This document shows positions 51,754 to 61,781 of a stretch of 64,000 bases of DNA, in pieces. Numbering within the stretch: the first letter of the stretch is position 1; each line of letters starts with the position of its first letter. This stretch comes from Phycisphaerales bacterium (GTDB lineage Bacteria > Planctomycetota > Phycisphaerae > Tepidisphaerales > Tepidisphaeraceae): the NCBI GenBank assembly GCA_020847375.1, contig JADLCB010000005.1, positions 62,001 through 126,000 of the forward strand. Direction: 5' to 3'. The translations under genes and the position numbers were made by a program. The notes beneath the pieces were generated by a model that saw only the letters and a list, made by a program, of their open reading frames with translations, searched no databases and was not told where the DNA came from.

Positions 51754-53307
51754 TCACGATGAAGCGGATCCTGCTGCCGGCATGGCCGCCGGCGCTTTCG
51801 GCAGCGCTGCCGTGTTGTACCGGCTGCCCGGAATACGGACACGCCGGTTGATACTTGGCCCGATCGGCAAAAGCGTGCTGGCATACATGACAATACCCAG
51901 CACCACTACGTTGACACCAAACATCACCAGCGCCATCCAGCCATCCAACCGCCGCAGGCTGACGAACTGGGCACTGCTTGAACCGAAGAAATAGATCGTC
52001 AATGCCGTGGAAAGCAGAATGGCCAGGGCAATGGGGATCAATCCGCGCCACGCCAGCGCCAGAATCTGATCGAAGCGAAAACGCGGCAGTGTCCAGCGCA
52101 CCCACATGAACAGGAACAGCACAAAAATAGTCTTGGCGAAATAAACCACCGCCCGCAGGATGCACAGCGACAAACTATCCGTCACCGCTGGGTTCACCGC
52201 ATCTGGCCCGCCCAGACCCGGAAAATGCCACCCGCCCAGAAACAGCGCCACCATCAATGCGCTGGTTGTCACCATGCCGGCATATTCCGCCATGAAAAAC
52301 AGGGCAAAACGCATCGAGCTGTATTCCGTGTGATAACCACCGACCAGCTCCTGTTCGGCTTCAGCCGTATCAAACGGGGCGCGGTTGGCTTCGGCGTGAA
52401 TACAGACCAGAAACAATAGAAACGTCACCGGATGGGCAAAGACATTCCACGCCGGCAACCACCCACCCCAGTAATGGGCTTGCTTTTCAACAATCTGATT
52501 CAAATCAAGCGTGCCAAACATCAGCACAATCGTGACGATGGCCAGACCCATCGGAACTTCATAGCTGATCATGTTGGCTGTGGCGCGCAGACCGCCAAGG
52601 AACGAATACTTGTTATTGCTGGCCCAACCACCAATCACCACGCCATACACCGCCAGCGACAAAGTCGCCAGAATAAACAGCACACCGATATTCAAATTGG
52701 CAATCTGGAACCGCCAGCCTGTGGTAAACGTCGCGTAAAGACGTTGACCGCTGGCCAGATCAATCGCCGGAACCGGGTCAAGATCATTACCCAGCTCCAG
52801 CACCACCGTCGGCTGACCCGGGTAGCTGTCCAGCCCCGCGCCGGCCGGAACCGTCTGCACCGTTACATCACTGATCAGTTCATGGAACCGGGGCAGATCA
52901 GCAGAAATTGTCTTGGCCTGGGTATCCACCGCGGCGCGCAGGCTATGTCCGTCGCGCCACAAGTTCGTGATATCAACGGTCTGGGTTGTCCCCTTGATCC
53001 CGCCCCATGGAATGACCGCAATCGAGATGATGATCACGACAATCATGATCACCGGCGCCAGTGTAAACAGCACCTTATCAACGCTGCGAGCGCGATAGTC
53101 TTCCTTCAGGAAGAACTTCAACCCGTCCGCCAGCGGCTGCAGCAAACCATATGGGCCAACCCGGTTGGGGCCAAGTCGATCCTGCATCCAGGAGGCAGAC
53201 TTTCGTTCCAGCAGAATCAGGTACGCCACCGTCACCAGCACCACAAGGTGCACCACCAGTAACAACGGCAGCCACGGCGGAATATTGGCTTGAATCCAGT
53301 CGAGCAT
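51754..53307 (-). CDS. nuoH: NADH-quinone oxidoreductase subunit H with large insertion
   Basis: NuoH is the membrane subunit of complex I that forms the quinone chamber next to the hydrophilic arm. Conserved parts are ILLERKSASWMQDRLGPNRVGPYGLLQPLADGLK, ASNNKYSFLGGLRATANMISYEVPM, EANRAPFDTAEAEQELVGGYHTEYSSMRFALFF and the late MWVRWTLPRFRFDQI. The product has 517 aa instead of the usual 320-420. Residues about 104-198 are an added polar domain between the second and third membrane helices (TVDITNLWRDGHSL; LDSYPGQPTVVLELG). A C-terminal extension is Ala/Pro-rich. The gene follows nuoG after 75 bases. Confidence 0.93.
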   Translation of the reverse strand: MLDWIQANIPPWLPLLLVVHLVVLVTVAYLILLERKSASWMQDRLGPNRVGPYGLLQPLADGLKFFLKEDYRARSVDKVLFTLAPVIMIVVIIISIAVIPWGGIKGTTQTVDITNLWRDGHSLRAAVDTQAKTISADLPRFHELISDVTVQTVPAGAGLDSYPGQPTVVLELGNDLDPVPAIDLASGQRLYATFTTGWRFQIANLNIGVLFILATLSLAVYGVVIGGWASNNKYSFLGGLRATANMISYEVPMGLAIVTIVLMFGTLDLNQIVEKQAHYWGGWLPAWNVFAHPVTFLLFLVCIHAEANRAPFDTAEAEQELVGGYHTEYSSMRFALFFMAEYAGMVTTSALMVALFLGGWHFPGLGGPDAVNPAVTDSLSLCILRAVVYFAKTIFVLFLFMWVRWTLPRFRFDQILALAWRGLIPIALAILLSTALTIYFFGSSSAQFVSLRRLDGWMALVMFGVNVVVLGIVMYASTLLPIGPSINRRVRIPGSRYNTAALPKAPAAMPAAGSASS

Positions 53308-53382
53308 GGGAGCCTCGGGGCTGATGAATCAATTTCATCCTCAGGCGACAGCCCGTCCCGCCTGAAGCACGCATCATCTCAC

Positions 53383-54984
53383 TTACAATTCCGAAAATTC
53401 AAACGCCGGTTCATTGGCCTGGGCATCGGGAATCGTCACATCCGCAAACACGCCGCCCATCTCCGACCGGATTTCCGCAGCATTGTACAATCCGCTGCGA
53501 CCCAGCAACTTGAGATAAACATCCCCCTCGCGCCGCGTTCCTTCCGCCGGTGTCACACCAGCCATAAACGCCTGCAGGCGATTGTTGAAGTTTTCCCAAG
53601 TGCCTTCCTTTTCCGCCCAGGTCGCCGCTGGCAACAGAACATCGGCACTGGCGCTGATACTGCTGGGCAGAATGTCCTGCACCACCTTAAATCCTTTTTC
53701 AAACACTGCTGGCAGCGTTTTGGGCAGCCACGCGCTATGATACCCGCCAACAATCCAGCCGCCCTGCAGCGCCTTGACCGCTTCACCACCACCACGGGTC
53801 AGCTCCTCGAAGCTGGCGGTCGGGCCGCCCAACAACTGCATCACCCGGCGGATGCCGGCAGCATTGGGCACTTTTTCCGCCTTGATACGGAACGTCTCCT
53901 GCTTGGTCTGGCTGTTGTAAAATACTTCATCCTCGCCGGTCGTCGGCACTGGCCCGAGCACCAGAACCGCCTTGGGATCAAGCGCCCGAATCGCCTGACT
54001 CAGCAACCACGCCTCCTCGCACGCCATCATCGGCGAAAGCACGGCGTATAACGATCCCTGCCCACTCTGGGCGGCTATTTTCTTCAACCCCGCCAGCGCT
54101 GCATCAATGGCGGCATCGTAATCAACCGCACCTTGGGCGCCATGCTGAACCGTCACGGCGCTGCGCAGCCGGTTGGCATCATCGGTGATGTGATAGCTGT
54201 GGCGGGTATCGTCGCTGATCCACCACGTATTCACCTCGGCGTTGTAGCGTGGTTTAATGCGATAAACCCGACCTTCGTTGAACTCCAACCAGATATTTTC
54301 ACCACCGGCATCCACCGGGCTGACCGACGCAGCACGCTGCAGGAACCACACCCGCTGCTTGAACAGGAAATCCTTGTCCAGCAGCGCCCCCACCGGACAC
54401 AGATCCACCACATTGCCCGAAAGCTTGTTATCCAGCGGTTTGCCCGGGAAAATATCGATTTCCTCCTTGGCGCCGCGCCCGTCGATATACAACTCGCTTT
54501 CGCCGCTGATTTCGCGTGTGAAACGCACACAGCGCGTGCACATGATGCAGCGATCGTTGTACAGCAGGATGTTCTTGCCCACATCCTTCTTCGGTTTTTT
54601 ATTTTTATCTTCCTCGAAGCGACTCTCCGAGCGGCCATACTGGAAGGAATAATCCTGCAGCAGGCACTCGCCAGCCTTGTCGCAGACGGGGCAGTCCAGC
54701 GGGTGGCTCAAAAGAAGATATTCGACAACCTGCTTCTGGTTGGCCACCGACTTGGGCGACTGGGTATGCACCACCATCCCATCGCGCACCTGCGTCTGGC
54801 ATGACGGCACGAGCTTGGGAATGCCCTCGATTTCCACCAGACAGACCCGGCACGACGCGGGAATACTCAAACCAGGATGGTAGCAGTAATGCGGCAGAAA
54901 AAGACCGGCATCGAGAATTGCCTGCAGCACAACCTGCTTGTCTTTTGCTTCGATCTGCTTGCCGTCTACGGTAATCTTGGGCAT
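53383..54984 (-). CDS. nuoG: NADH-quinone oxidoreductase subunit G
   Basis: NuoG is the large iron-sulfur subunit of the complex I peripheral arm. The [2Fe-2S] ligands are C34, C45, C48 and C62. The His-ligated [4Fe-4S] site is H94, C98, C101 and C107 in HPLDCPVCDKAGEC. The next [4Fe-4S] site has C146, C149, C152 and C196 (CIMCTRC, CPVGAL). The rest is a shortened molybdopterin-oxidoreductase-like domain. At 533 aa it is short compared with Escherichia coli NuoG. AAGGA precedes the start. It forms a two-gene set with nuoH, and no other nuo gene is in the window. Confidence 0.93.
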   Translation of the reverse strand: MPKITVDGKQIEAKDKQVVLQAILDAGLFLPHYCYHPGLSIPASCRVCLVEIEGIPKLVPSCQTQVRDGMVVHTQSPKSVANQKQVVEYLLLSHPLDCPVCDKAGECLLQDYSFQYGRSESRFEEDKNKKPKKDVGKNILLYNDRCIMCTRCVRFTREISGESELYIDGRGAKEEIDIFPGKPLDNKLSGNVVDLCPVGALLDKDFLFKQRVWFLQRAASVSPVDAGGENIWLEFNEGRVYRIKPRYNAEVNTWWISDDTRHSYHITDDANRLRSAVTVQHGAQGAVDYDAAIDAALAGLKKIAAQSGQGSLYAVLSPMMACEEAWLLSQAIRALDPKAVLVLGPVPTTGEDEVFYNSQTKQETFRIKAEKVPNAAGIRRVMQLLGGPTASFEELTRGGGEAVKALQGGWIVGGYHSAWLPKTLPAVFEKGFKVVQDILPSSISASADVLLPAATWAEKEGTWENFNNRLQAFMAGVTPAEGTRREGDVYLKLLGRSGLYNAAEIRSEMGGVFADVTIPDAQANEPAFEFSEL

Positions 54985-55242
54985 GGTCTTAAATCCTTAA
55001 CCGATCCGCTGCCATCCAGCCGATCGTCTGCGCTAAAAATAGGGACTGTTGATGATATAGCGCTTCGTGACAGATTTCATCCGCGAGGTTTCATTTTCAC
55101 CAGTATGGCCTGATCGTTCCACCTGACCAGGTTCGCGCCATGCTCACTTTCGCAATCCGGCGGATGCGCCTGTCCCCGGACATGGTTTCAATCCGACGAC
55201 ATTTGTCGCAAAACCATTCCCGACTGGCTGATTTTTTCCCGC

Positions 55243-56220
55243 CTAGCTCTTCATTGATTCAACGCCACCCATGATCTCCGCCAGTTCGGTGGTGATCTGG
55301 CTCTGGCGGGCACGGTTGTATTTCATGGTCAGACTCTTGACCATCTTGTCCGCGTTGTCTGTCGCACTTTTCATCGAAACCATGCGCGCCACATGCTCGC
55401 TGGTGGTGGCATCGAGAAATGTCTGGAAAAACGCCGTTTTGACCGTCAATGGCAATAGTTCATCCAGCAACGCCTTGGGGTCGGGGCTGAACTCATACTG
55501 CGTGCGCGTGTCATAACGATGCGTCTCAGGCCGAACTTCCGCCCCGCTGCGGTTGCCATCCAACGCACCGGCCTTAACCTGCGCTTCCTTCTCCGCCACC
55601 TGTTGGGCCAGCGAATCCACCGCACTATTCACACCCGCCAGCGGCAAAAGTGTCAACACTTCCGGACGCTGCGTGCTGGTGGAAATAAAGTTCATGAACG
55701 CCACATGCACCGCGTCGATCTCCCCTTCAACAAACCGTTTGAGCAGCGGCGTGAGCAGGCGATCCACCTCCTCATAACTCGGTACGTCATGGGCATCGAT
55801 ACGGCTGGCCAGCGTCCGGTGCTGATAGGTGAAAAAATTGATCCCTTTCTTACCCACCACATGCAGCTCAACGGCCTGACCCGCGGCTTCCTGTTCCTTG
55901 ATGAACGCATTCGCCGCCCGCAGCACGCTGCCGTTATAAGCACCCGCCAGACCGCGATTGCTGGAAATGACCAGCAGGACAACACGGTTTTTACGCTGCG
56001 TCTCATCCGGTCGGCGCAGCAGCGGATGTTCCACATTACCCACGTTCCGAGCCAGATCGCGCACCAGCTCACGCACTTTCTGCGTGTACGGTTTGGTTCC
56101 GACAGCCCGTTTCAGCGATTTCTGAAACTTCGCCGTCGCAATCATCTGCATCGTCTTGGTAATCTTACGGATATTCCGTACCGCCTTGCGGCGTTTTACG
56201 ATTGCTCTTGCCTTAGCCAT
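55243..56220 (-). CDS. atpG: F1 ATP synthase gamma subunit
   Basis: AtpG is the rotor shaft of F1. The N-terminal helix reads KARAIVKRRKAVRNIRKITKTMQMIA, and the Rossmann-like middle includes VVLLVISSNRGLAGAYNGSV. The C-terminal helix holds ARMVSMKSATDNADKMVKSLTMKYNRARQSQITTEL. The product has 325 aa from the ATG at 56220, longer than the usual 285-300 because of a loop at about 205-250 (AEKEAQVKAGALDGNRSGAE). The frame extends to 56298 without homology. No other atp gene adjoins it, which is unusual. Its 5' side is divergent from folK. Confidence 0.94.
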   Translation of the reverse strand: MAKARAIVKRRKAVRNIRKITKTMQMIATAKFQKSLKRAVGTKPYTQKVRELVRDLARNVGNVEHPLLRRPDETQRKNRVVLLVISSNRGLAGAYNGSVLRAANAFIKEQEAAGQAVELHVVGKKGINFFTYQHRTLASRIDAHDVPSYEEVDRLLTPLLKRFVEGEIDAVHVAFMNFISTSTQRPEVLTLLPLAGVNSAVDSLAQQVAEKEAQVKAGALDGNRSGAEVRPETHRYDTRTQYEFSPDPKALLDELLPLTVKTAFFQTFLDATTSEHVARMVSMKSATDNADKMVKSLTMKYNRARQSQITTELAEIMGGVESMKS

Positions 56221-56328
56221 AATCAGGTCGAAAGTGTAGAAAAGTCGGGCGTAAATGCAACTGTCCGGCGCCCAGATTGGCCGCCGACAACGACTCAACC
56301 AACGTCAAAATAACTTAAAAGTGCCAAA

Positions 56329-56850
56329 ATGTCCTCTGATATCGCCAATCCGACCCCAATCACCGCCTACATCGCCCTGGGTGCCAATCTCGGCCCGCGC
56401 GAGCAGAACTTGCATGCTGCCCTGGAAAAATTAACCGCCTCATCGGGGATCAAGTTGGCAAAAATAGCCCCTTTTTTCGCCAATGCCGCCGTTGGAGGCC
56501 CGGCTGATTCGCCTCCTTTTCTCAACACGGCCGCCCAAATCGCAACGACGCTGCCAGCCCACGAACTGCTGGCGCTGCTGCTTCAAATCGAACAGGAGCT
56601 GGGCAGGGTGCGCACCCAACGCTGGGGGCCACGCACCATTGACCTGGACCTGCTGATCTACGGCGATCAAATCATCAATACCCCCGGGTTGATCGTGCCC
56701 CATCCGCTCATGCACGAGCGGCTTTTTGTGCTTCAACCACTTGCCCAGATCGCGCCCGATCTGGTTCATCCGCTGCTTAAAAAAACTATTCAACAGCTTT
56801 TACAGGCCTTGAAATCAGCCGCACCCCGAACAGATCAACCCCTGAAATAG
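56329..56850 (+). CDS. folK: 2-amino-4-hydroxy-6-hydroxymethyldihydropteridine pyrophosphokinase
   Basis: FolK transfers pyrophosphate from ATP to the pterin in folate synthesis. The 173-residue protein shows AYIALGANLGPREQNLHAAL, FLNTAAQIAT, LLQIEQELGRVR, and the catalytic WGPRTIDLDLLIYGD followed by IVPHPLMHERLFVLQPL. Its length is close to normal. No Shine-Dalgarno is evident at the ATG. It diverges from atpG with a 108-base gap. Confidence 0.95.
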   Translation: MSSDIANPTPITAYIALGANLGPREQNLHAALEKLTASSGIKLAKIAPFFANAAVGGPADSPPFLNTAAQIATTLPAHELLALLLQIEQELGRVRTQRWGPRTIDLDLLIYGDQIINTPGLIVPHPLMHERLFVLQPLAQIAPDLVHPLLKKTIQQLLQALKSAAPRTDQPLK

Positions 56851-56919
56851 ACAACCTCCGCACCAGCAACGCTTATAGGCGCATGATTTTTGATTTTTTA
56901 ACGACCACCGGCTTGCGGG

Positions 56920-58644
56920 TTAATGTGTCCCTGTTTCAATCACCTGGCGCAGCCCCGCTGGTAAATCGCCGACCTGCAGGGCCGGATTTCTGGCATAGGG
57001 TTGATAAAGCGGATCGCCAAACAAAACCATCATCCAGCTTATCGTCGGCACGGTGCGCCAGTACGCCTCAGCCAGCGTCAGCTTGCCTGTCATAATCAAC
57101 GGAAACAGCTCATCCGGCCGCGGAAACGCCGACAAATAGGGCTCCGCCACCGGCCCGACCGTCGCCGCCGCCCCATTGAGCAGCAGGCCAGCCACCCATC
57201 CCTTTTCATGGTCGCCCCGGACGCTCACCGCTTCAAAACTGGCAATATGAATCGCGATAGCGCCGCGATTCAGCGCCATGCCAGGGATGAAATGCCGCAA
57301 ACTATACCAGCCGCAATACAGCGCAACATCATTAACCCGATCTTCCGGCTGAATCACCTGCGCCTGATCGTCCAGCACCACCCCCAACCGACTCTTGCTG
57401 CGCGTCAGTTGCGCCAAATCCTTGAGATACTGATCCCACCGGCCATATTCATCCAACTGTTTGCCCTTGGAACCCAGCACCAATGATCCTCCGGCATCAA
57501 CCAGCATCACGCCGGTCAGCCCTTTTTTCTCAACCTCAACGGCATCGATAATCATCCGGCGAACAATCTGCGGTGTCGGCCCGTCCAAACGCGAAACCAT
57601 CAATACCGGAGGAATCTGGCCACTGGTTCTGGCCCGGAAGTACAACGGATTGATCAACCACCGGGCACGCGGATAGTCCCCCCACCACAATAACGCCAGC
57701 TCACTGTCCAGAGCAGCCGTCGTCTGACTGGGATTCAGGATTTCCAACTGACTGTTGATCAGCTTGGCATAGGCAATCAACCCGAAATTTTCACGCACAA
57801 TCTGGCGCAACTGCCCGCGCGCCGCTGGATCATGCTGCTGGCCTTGCAACTGGTTGGCACCGGCAGCAGCGCCCGCCACCTGTTCGCGCAGCGTGCGCAG
57901 CCGTACCGCTTCATCACTGTCCGCCGGTCCCTTGACCCGTACCCGATCCACAATCCCCGCCCGACCCGTCAGTTGTTCCATCACCTCCAGTAACTTTTGC
58001 AGCACTTCATGCTGCTGCGCCTGATCCAGCTTCGTCATGGCGCTTTCGATCATTTGCATCGCTCGGTCAGCCCGTTTGGACAGATCATCCGGGTTGTTGG
58101 ATTGCTCCCGAATCGTCTGATGGGGCTGGCTCGTGGGTTGCGCTGAATCAACACTTTCCTGCTCCGCCGCTGGCGCAGTGGCCGGCGAATTCGCAGCCGT
58201 AAGTGTCTCAGCCATTTGCTCCAGATCACTGACAATCTGCTGAATATGCCCGGTAATTTGCTGTGTCTGCTGCTTTAATTCCGCAATCTCCTGCTGCTCG
58301 GCTGGCGTAAATGCCCGTTGGCGCAGGCGCAGCGGCATCCCATAAAACGTGACCAGACATTTGACCTGATCCTGCAATTTATTTTGTTCCAGAAATTCGC
58401 GCACCGCTGGCAGGATATGCTCGTCATACTGACGGGCATCGACCTCCTCGGTGACGGGCAGCGGAATTTCCACGATACGGCCATCAGGAACCCCGCGCTG
58501 GCTGGCGTACAGTTCTGCCAGCACGCGCCCTTCGGGCATGTTCTTGTTGGTAATCAGCAGAAGCTGGTCGGGCTGGAGTTGAGCGCTGGCGGTTGTCCAC
58601 GCCAGCAGAACAGCACTCGTGAAAATCAACAGAAACAATCGCAT
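56920..58644 (-). CDS. TIGR03790-family exported protein
   Basis: The product (574 aa from the chosen start) has a signal peptide (FLLIFTSAVLLAWTTASAQ). The TIGR03790 core follows: LLLITNKNMPEGRVLAELYASQRGVP, IPLPVTEEVDARQYDE, CLVTFYGMPLRLRQ. Later come LALLWWGDYPRARWLINPLYFRAR and VALYCGWYSLRHF. A Gln-rich coiled-coil insertion (about residues 110-230, EIAELKQQTQQITGHIQQIV) splits the core. The family is common in planctomycetes, acidobacteria and proteobacteria, and its function is unknown. The start at 58644 gives a normal signal peptide; a GTG at 58716 opens the frame. It follows lpd on the same strand. Confidence 0.82.
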   Translation of the reverse strand: MRLFLLIFTSAVLLAWTTASAQLQPDQLLLITNKNMPEGRVLAELYASQRGVPDGRIVEIPLPVTEEVDARQYDEHILPAVREFLEQNKLQDQVKCLVTFYGMPLRLRQRAFTPAEQQEIAELKQQTQQITGHIQQIVSDLEQMAETLTAANSPATAPAAEQESVDSAQPTSQPHQTIREQSNNPDDLSKRADRAMQMIESAMTKLDQAQQHEVLQKLLEVMEQLTGRAGIVDRVRVKGPADSDEAVRLRTLREQVAGAAAGANQLQGQQHDPAARGQLRQIVRENFGLIAYAKLINSQLEILNPSQTTAALDSELALLWWGDYPRARWLINPLYFRARTSGQIPPVLMVSRLDGPTPQIVRRMIIDAVEVEKKGLTGVMLVDAGGSLVLGSKGKQLDEYGRWDQYLKDLAQLTRSKSRLGVVLDDQAQVIQPEDRVNDVALYCGWYSLRHFIPGMALNRGAIAIHIASFEAVSVRGDHEKGWVAGLLLNGAAATVGPVAEPYLSAFPRPDELFPLIMTGKLTLAEAYWRTVPTISWMMVLFGDPLYQPYARNPALQVGDLPAGLRQVIETGTH

Positions 58645-58749
58645 CAATCGTCCAAAAGTGAAACAACGCTGCCCGGCTGACAACCGCGCACCGCCGGAAA
58701 GATTATTTTTATTCACAGAACCGTCCGCTGCCGCCGCAACAACGACTCA

Positions 58750-60156
58750 TCACGCATGGATCGACCGCTTTTCGACCGCCAGTGCCGCTTCCTTGATCGC
58801 TTCATTCAGCGTCGGATGGGCATGGAATGATCGCGCCAAATCCTCGCTGCTGGCTTGGAATTCCATGGCAACGACGGCTTCATGAATTAATTCCGATGCC
58901 CGCGCATGCAGAATATGCACGCCAAGGATTCGATCCGTCTTGCCATCAGCAATTATTTTCACCATTCCCTCGGTCTGCTCCATTGCCTTGGCTCGGCCAT
59001 TGGCCATGAAATTAAATTTACCCACCTTGATCGGCCCCAGTTTGGCCGCCTGCTGCTCGTCCAGCCCCACCTGCGCCAGCTCCGGGTGCGTATAAATCAC
59101 CGCCGGACACGTCGCGTAATTCACATGCCCCCCCCGCCCAGCCATCTGTTCAACACAGGCAACAGCCTCTTCCTCAGCTTTATGCGCCAACATCGCCCCG
59201 CCGATCACATCCCCAATCGCGTAAATCCCCGCAACACTGGTTTGATAGGTCGCATGATCGACTTCGATAAATCCACGCCGATCAACCTTCACGCCCGCTT
59301 CAGCCAGCCCCAGACCATCACTCACCGGTTTACGGCCCACGCAGACAACCACTTTGTCGGCGGTTTCAACCCCGCTCTGGCTGCCATCAACACTCTTCCA
59401 TGCCACTTTCACGCCATTTTTTTCAATTTTGGCTGACTCCGCCGCCGTCTTAAAGCGAAACTTCAGCCCCTCTTTTTCCAGGCTGCGCTGCAGACGCTGA
59501 ACCAGCGCCTGATCCATCATCGGCAGCGGATGCTCCAGTACATCCAGGATCAGCACCTGCGCCCCCAGCCGCGCCCACACACTGCCCAGCTCGATGCCAA
59601 TATAACCCGCCCCGATCAAAATCAGCTTCTGCGGAACGGCATCCAACGCCAGCGCCTCGGTCGAAGAAATAACATGCTGGCCATCGAACTTCAGGTTCGG
59701 CAGCTCGATCGGAACCGAACCCGTCGCGATGATGATCCGCTTGGCGTGCAATGTCCGTTTCGCGCCATTGCCATTGACCTGCACCTGACCCGCCCCCGCC
59801 AGCCGCGCCGTTCCAATCACATGATCGACCTTGTTCTTTTCAAACAAAAAACCAACCCCGCTGGTCAGCGAATGAACAATCTCATCCTTGCGCTTCATCA
59901 GCGCCGCCAGATCGAGACTGACCTTGCCTTCCACCCGGATCCCATGACGCGCCAACCCCTGTCGCGTTTCGACATAACGCTCGGATGATTCCAGCAAAGC
60001 CTTGGACGGAATACACCCCACATTCAAACACGTCCCGCCGAGATTCCCTTTCTCCACGCACGCCACGCGCATCCCCAGTTGCGCAGCCCGAATGGCTGCA
60101 ACATATCCACCAGGCCCGGCACCAAGAACGATAAGATCGTAAGAACTTTCCGACAT
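58750..60156 (-). CDS. lpd: Dihydrolipoamide dehydrogenase (E3)
   Basis: Lpd reoxidises the lipoyl arms of the 2-oxoacid dehydrogenase complexes and reduces NAD+. The 468-residue protein has the FAD site LIVLGAGPGGYVAAIRAAQLG, the redox disulfide GGTCLNVGCIPSKALL, the NAD site LILIGAGYIGIELGSVW and the C-terminal catalytic HPTLNEA. AGGAAG precedes the ATG at 60156, which is preferred over 60174. The gene follows odhB by 95 bases and should serve both that complex and the pyruvate dehydrogenase at 0.5-4.2 kb. Confidence 0.96.
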   Translation of the reverse strand: MSESSYDLIVLGAGPGGYVAAIRAAQLGMRVACVEKGNLGGTCLNVGCIPSKALLESSERYVETRQGLARHGIRVEGKVSLDLAALMKRKDEIVHSLTSGVGFLFEKNKVDHVIGTARLAGAGQVQVNGNGAKRTLHAKRIIIATGSVPIELPNLKFDGQHVISSTEALALDAVPQKLILIGAGYIGIELGSVWARLGAQVLILDVLEHPLPMMDQALVQRLQRSLEKEGLKFRFKTAAESAKIEKNGVKVAWKSVDGSQSGVETADKVVVCVGRKPVSDGLGLAEAGVKVDRRGFIEVDHATYQTSVAGIYAIGDVIGGAMLAHKAEEEAVACVEQMAGRGGHVNYATCPAVIYTHPELAQVGLDEQQAAKLGPIKVGKFNFMANGRAKAMEQTEGMVKIIADGKTDRILGVHILHARASELIHEAVVAMEFQASSEDLARSFHAHPTLNEAIKEAALAVEKRSIHA

Positions 60157-60251
60157 TTGATTCTTCCTGACCATCGCGCGCGTCGCTGATCAAATCAATG
60201 CAATCAGCCGCACCGCCGCGCTGACGGCTCGTCAAATAATTATTAATCGCC

Positions 60252-61727
60252 TCATACTTCCAGCATCAACCGAGCCGGGTCTTCCAGGAGCTGCTTCAGA
60301 CGTACCAGGAAGCTCACGCTCTCGCGCCCATCCACCAGCCGATGATCGTAACTCAGCGCCAGATACATCATGGGGCGAATCTCGATCTTGTCCCCGATCA
60401 CCACCGCCCGTTTCTGAATCGCGTGCATCCCCAGAATGCCCGATTGCGGCGGATTGATGATCGGCGTGCTCAGCAGCGATCCAAACACGCCGCCGTTGGT
60501 AATGGTGAAGGTTCCACCGCTCAACTCCTCCAACGACAATCGCCCGTCGCGCACATTCGTCGCCAGCCGTTTGATCTCCGCCTCGATACGGGCAAAGGAC
60601 ATACCCTCCACGTTCCGCAACACCGGCACGGCCAACCCGCGCTCCGTGCTGACCGCAATGCCCAGATGGACATAGTTGTGATAAACAATGTCCAGCCCGT
60701 CCATGTAGGCGTTGACGCGCGGGAACTCCCGCAGACCCATCACCGCAGCCTTGGCGAAAAAGCTCATGAACCCCAACCCGACATTGTGCATCTTCTGGAA
60801 CGACTCCTTATATCGGTTGCGCAGCTCCATGATGGCAGTCATATCCACCTCGTTGAAGGTGGTCAGAATCGCCGCTGTCTGCTGGGCATGAACCAGCGTT
60901 TCCGCAATACGCCGGCGAATCTTGCTCATCGGCACGCGCCGCTCGCCGGTGGCGTCAAAGTCGATCGCCAGTTGCTTGGGTGGGGCTGATCCTGATGCTG
61001 CCGTCGCCGGTGTAATGCGCTCCGACACCACCGCCTGATGAGACGCCGGCGGAGCGGCTGATTCTGTTTCCGCTTCCTCCGGTTGCGCCTTGGCGGCACG
61101 GGCCGGGGTCACCGCTGCAAGCGGGGGCACAGCCGCTGACTGGCTGGTCGAGCGGGCATTAAGAAATTGAACCACATCTTCCTTGGTCAATCTTCCACCA
61201 ACGCCTGTGGCTTTGATCTGACTCGGATCCACCTTGTGTTCCGCCAGTAGCGCGCGCACCGCCGGGCTGTACGCTGATAGGTCAACCCCGTCGGCTTGTT
61301 TACCCGCCGCTGACGCGGACACGGCCGGCTGGGGGGCTGGCGCAGGCGCACTGGATGACTTGGCCGCAGACGATACCGCCACCGACGCGGGGGTACTGGC
61401 TGAATCAGACTTGGCCCCGGCCGCGCCCGTCGCCGGTTTGGCTGGCTGGCTGACACGGGTTTCCACCGCCGCCTTCGGCGTCACCCCAGCCACTCCCTGG
61501 TCGATACTGGCAATCACTTCGCCCACACTGACCGTCGCCCCTTCATCTTTGACCCGGTGGATCACACCGGCAATGGGCGCAGGTACATCCACGTTCGCCT
61601 TGTCGGTCTCCAGTTCGCAGATCGGTTCATCCGCCGCGACACTCTGACCATCCTGCTTATGCCAGCGGACCAGAATGGCCTGGGTTATTGATTCACCAAG
61701 AGAAGGCACTTGCACCTGGGTTGCCAT
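60252..61727 (-). CDS. odhB: Dihydrolipoamide succinyltransferase, E2 of 2-oxoglutarate dehydrogenase
   Basis: The 491-residue protein has one lipoyl domain with [10 protein letters not shown] and K43. A long Ala/Pro/Ser linker, a peripheral-subunit-binding domain ([19 protein letters not shown]) and the succinyltransferase domain follow. The latter has [18 protein letters not shown] residues (here [14 protein letters not shown]) and the catalytic [13 protein letters not shown]. The opening [17 protein letters not shown] and the [19 protein letters not shown] segment fit OdhB/SucB rather than the pyruvate enzyme. AGGA precedes the ATG. No sucA gene is seen in the window. lpd follows, and two small genes precede it on the same strand. 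Confidence 0.94.
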   Translation of the reverse strand: MATQVQVPSLGESITQAILVRWHKQDGQSVAADEPICELETDKANVDVPAPIAGVIHRVKDEGATVSVGEVIASIDQGVAGVTPKAAVETRVSQPAKPATGAAGAKSDSASTPASVAVSSAAKSSSAPAPAPQPAVSASAAGKQADGVDLSAYSPAVRALLAEHKVDPSQIKATGVGGRLTKEDVVQFLNARSTSQSAAVPPLAAVTPARAAKAQPEEAETESAAPPASHQAVVSERITPATAASGSAPPKQLAIDFDATGERRVPMSKIRRRIAETLVHAQQTAAILTTFNEVDMTAIMELRNRYKESFQKMHNVGLGFMSFFAKAAVMGLREFPRVNAYMDGLDIVYHNYVHLGIAVSTERGLAVPVLRNVEGMSFARIEAEIKRLATNVRDGRLSLEELSGGTFTITNGGVFGSLLSTPIINPPQSGILGMHAIQKRAVVIGDKIEIRPMMYLALSYDHRLVDGRESVSFLVRLKQLLEDPARLMLEV

Positions 61728-61781
61728 AATTTTATTCCTGTTGCAGACTCGCCATCGGACTCACATCCCATCCAACCACGC

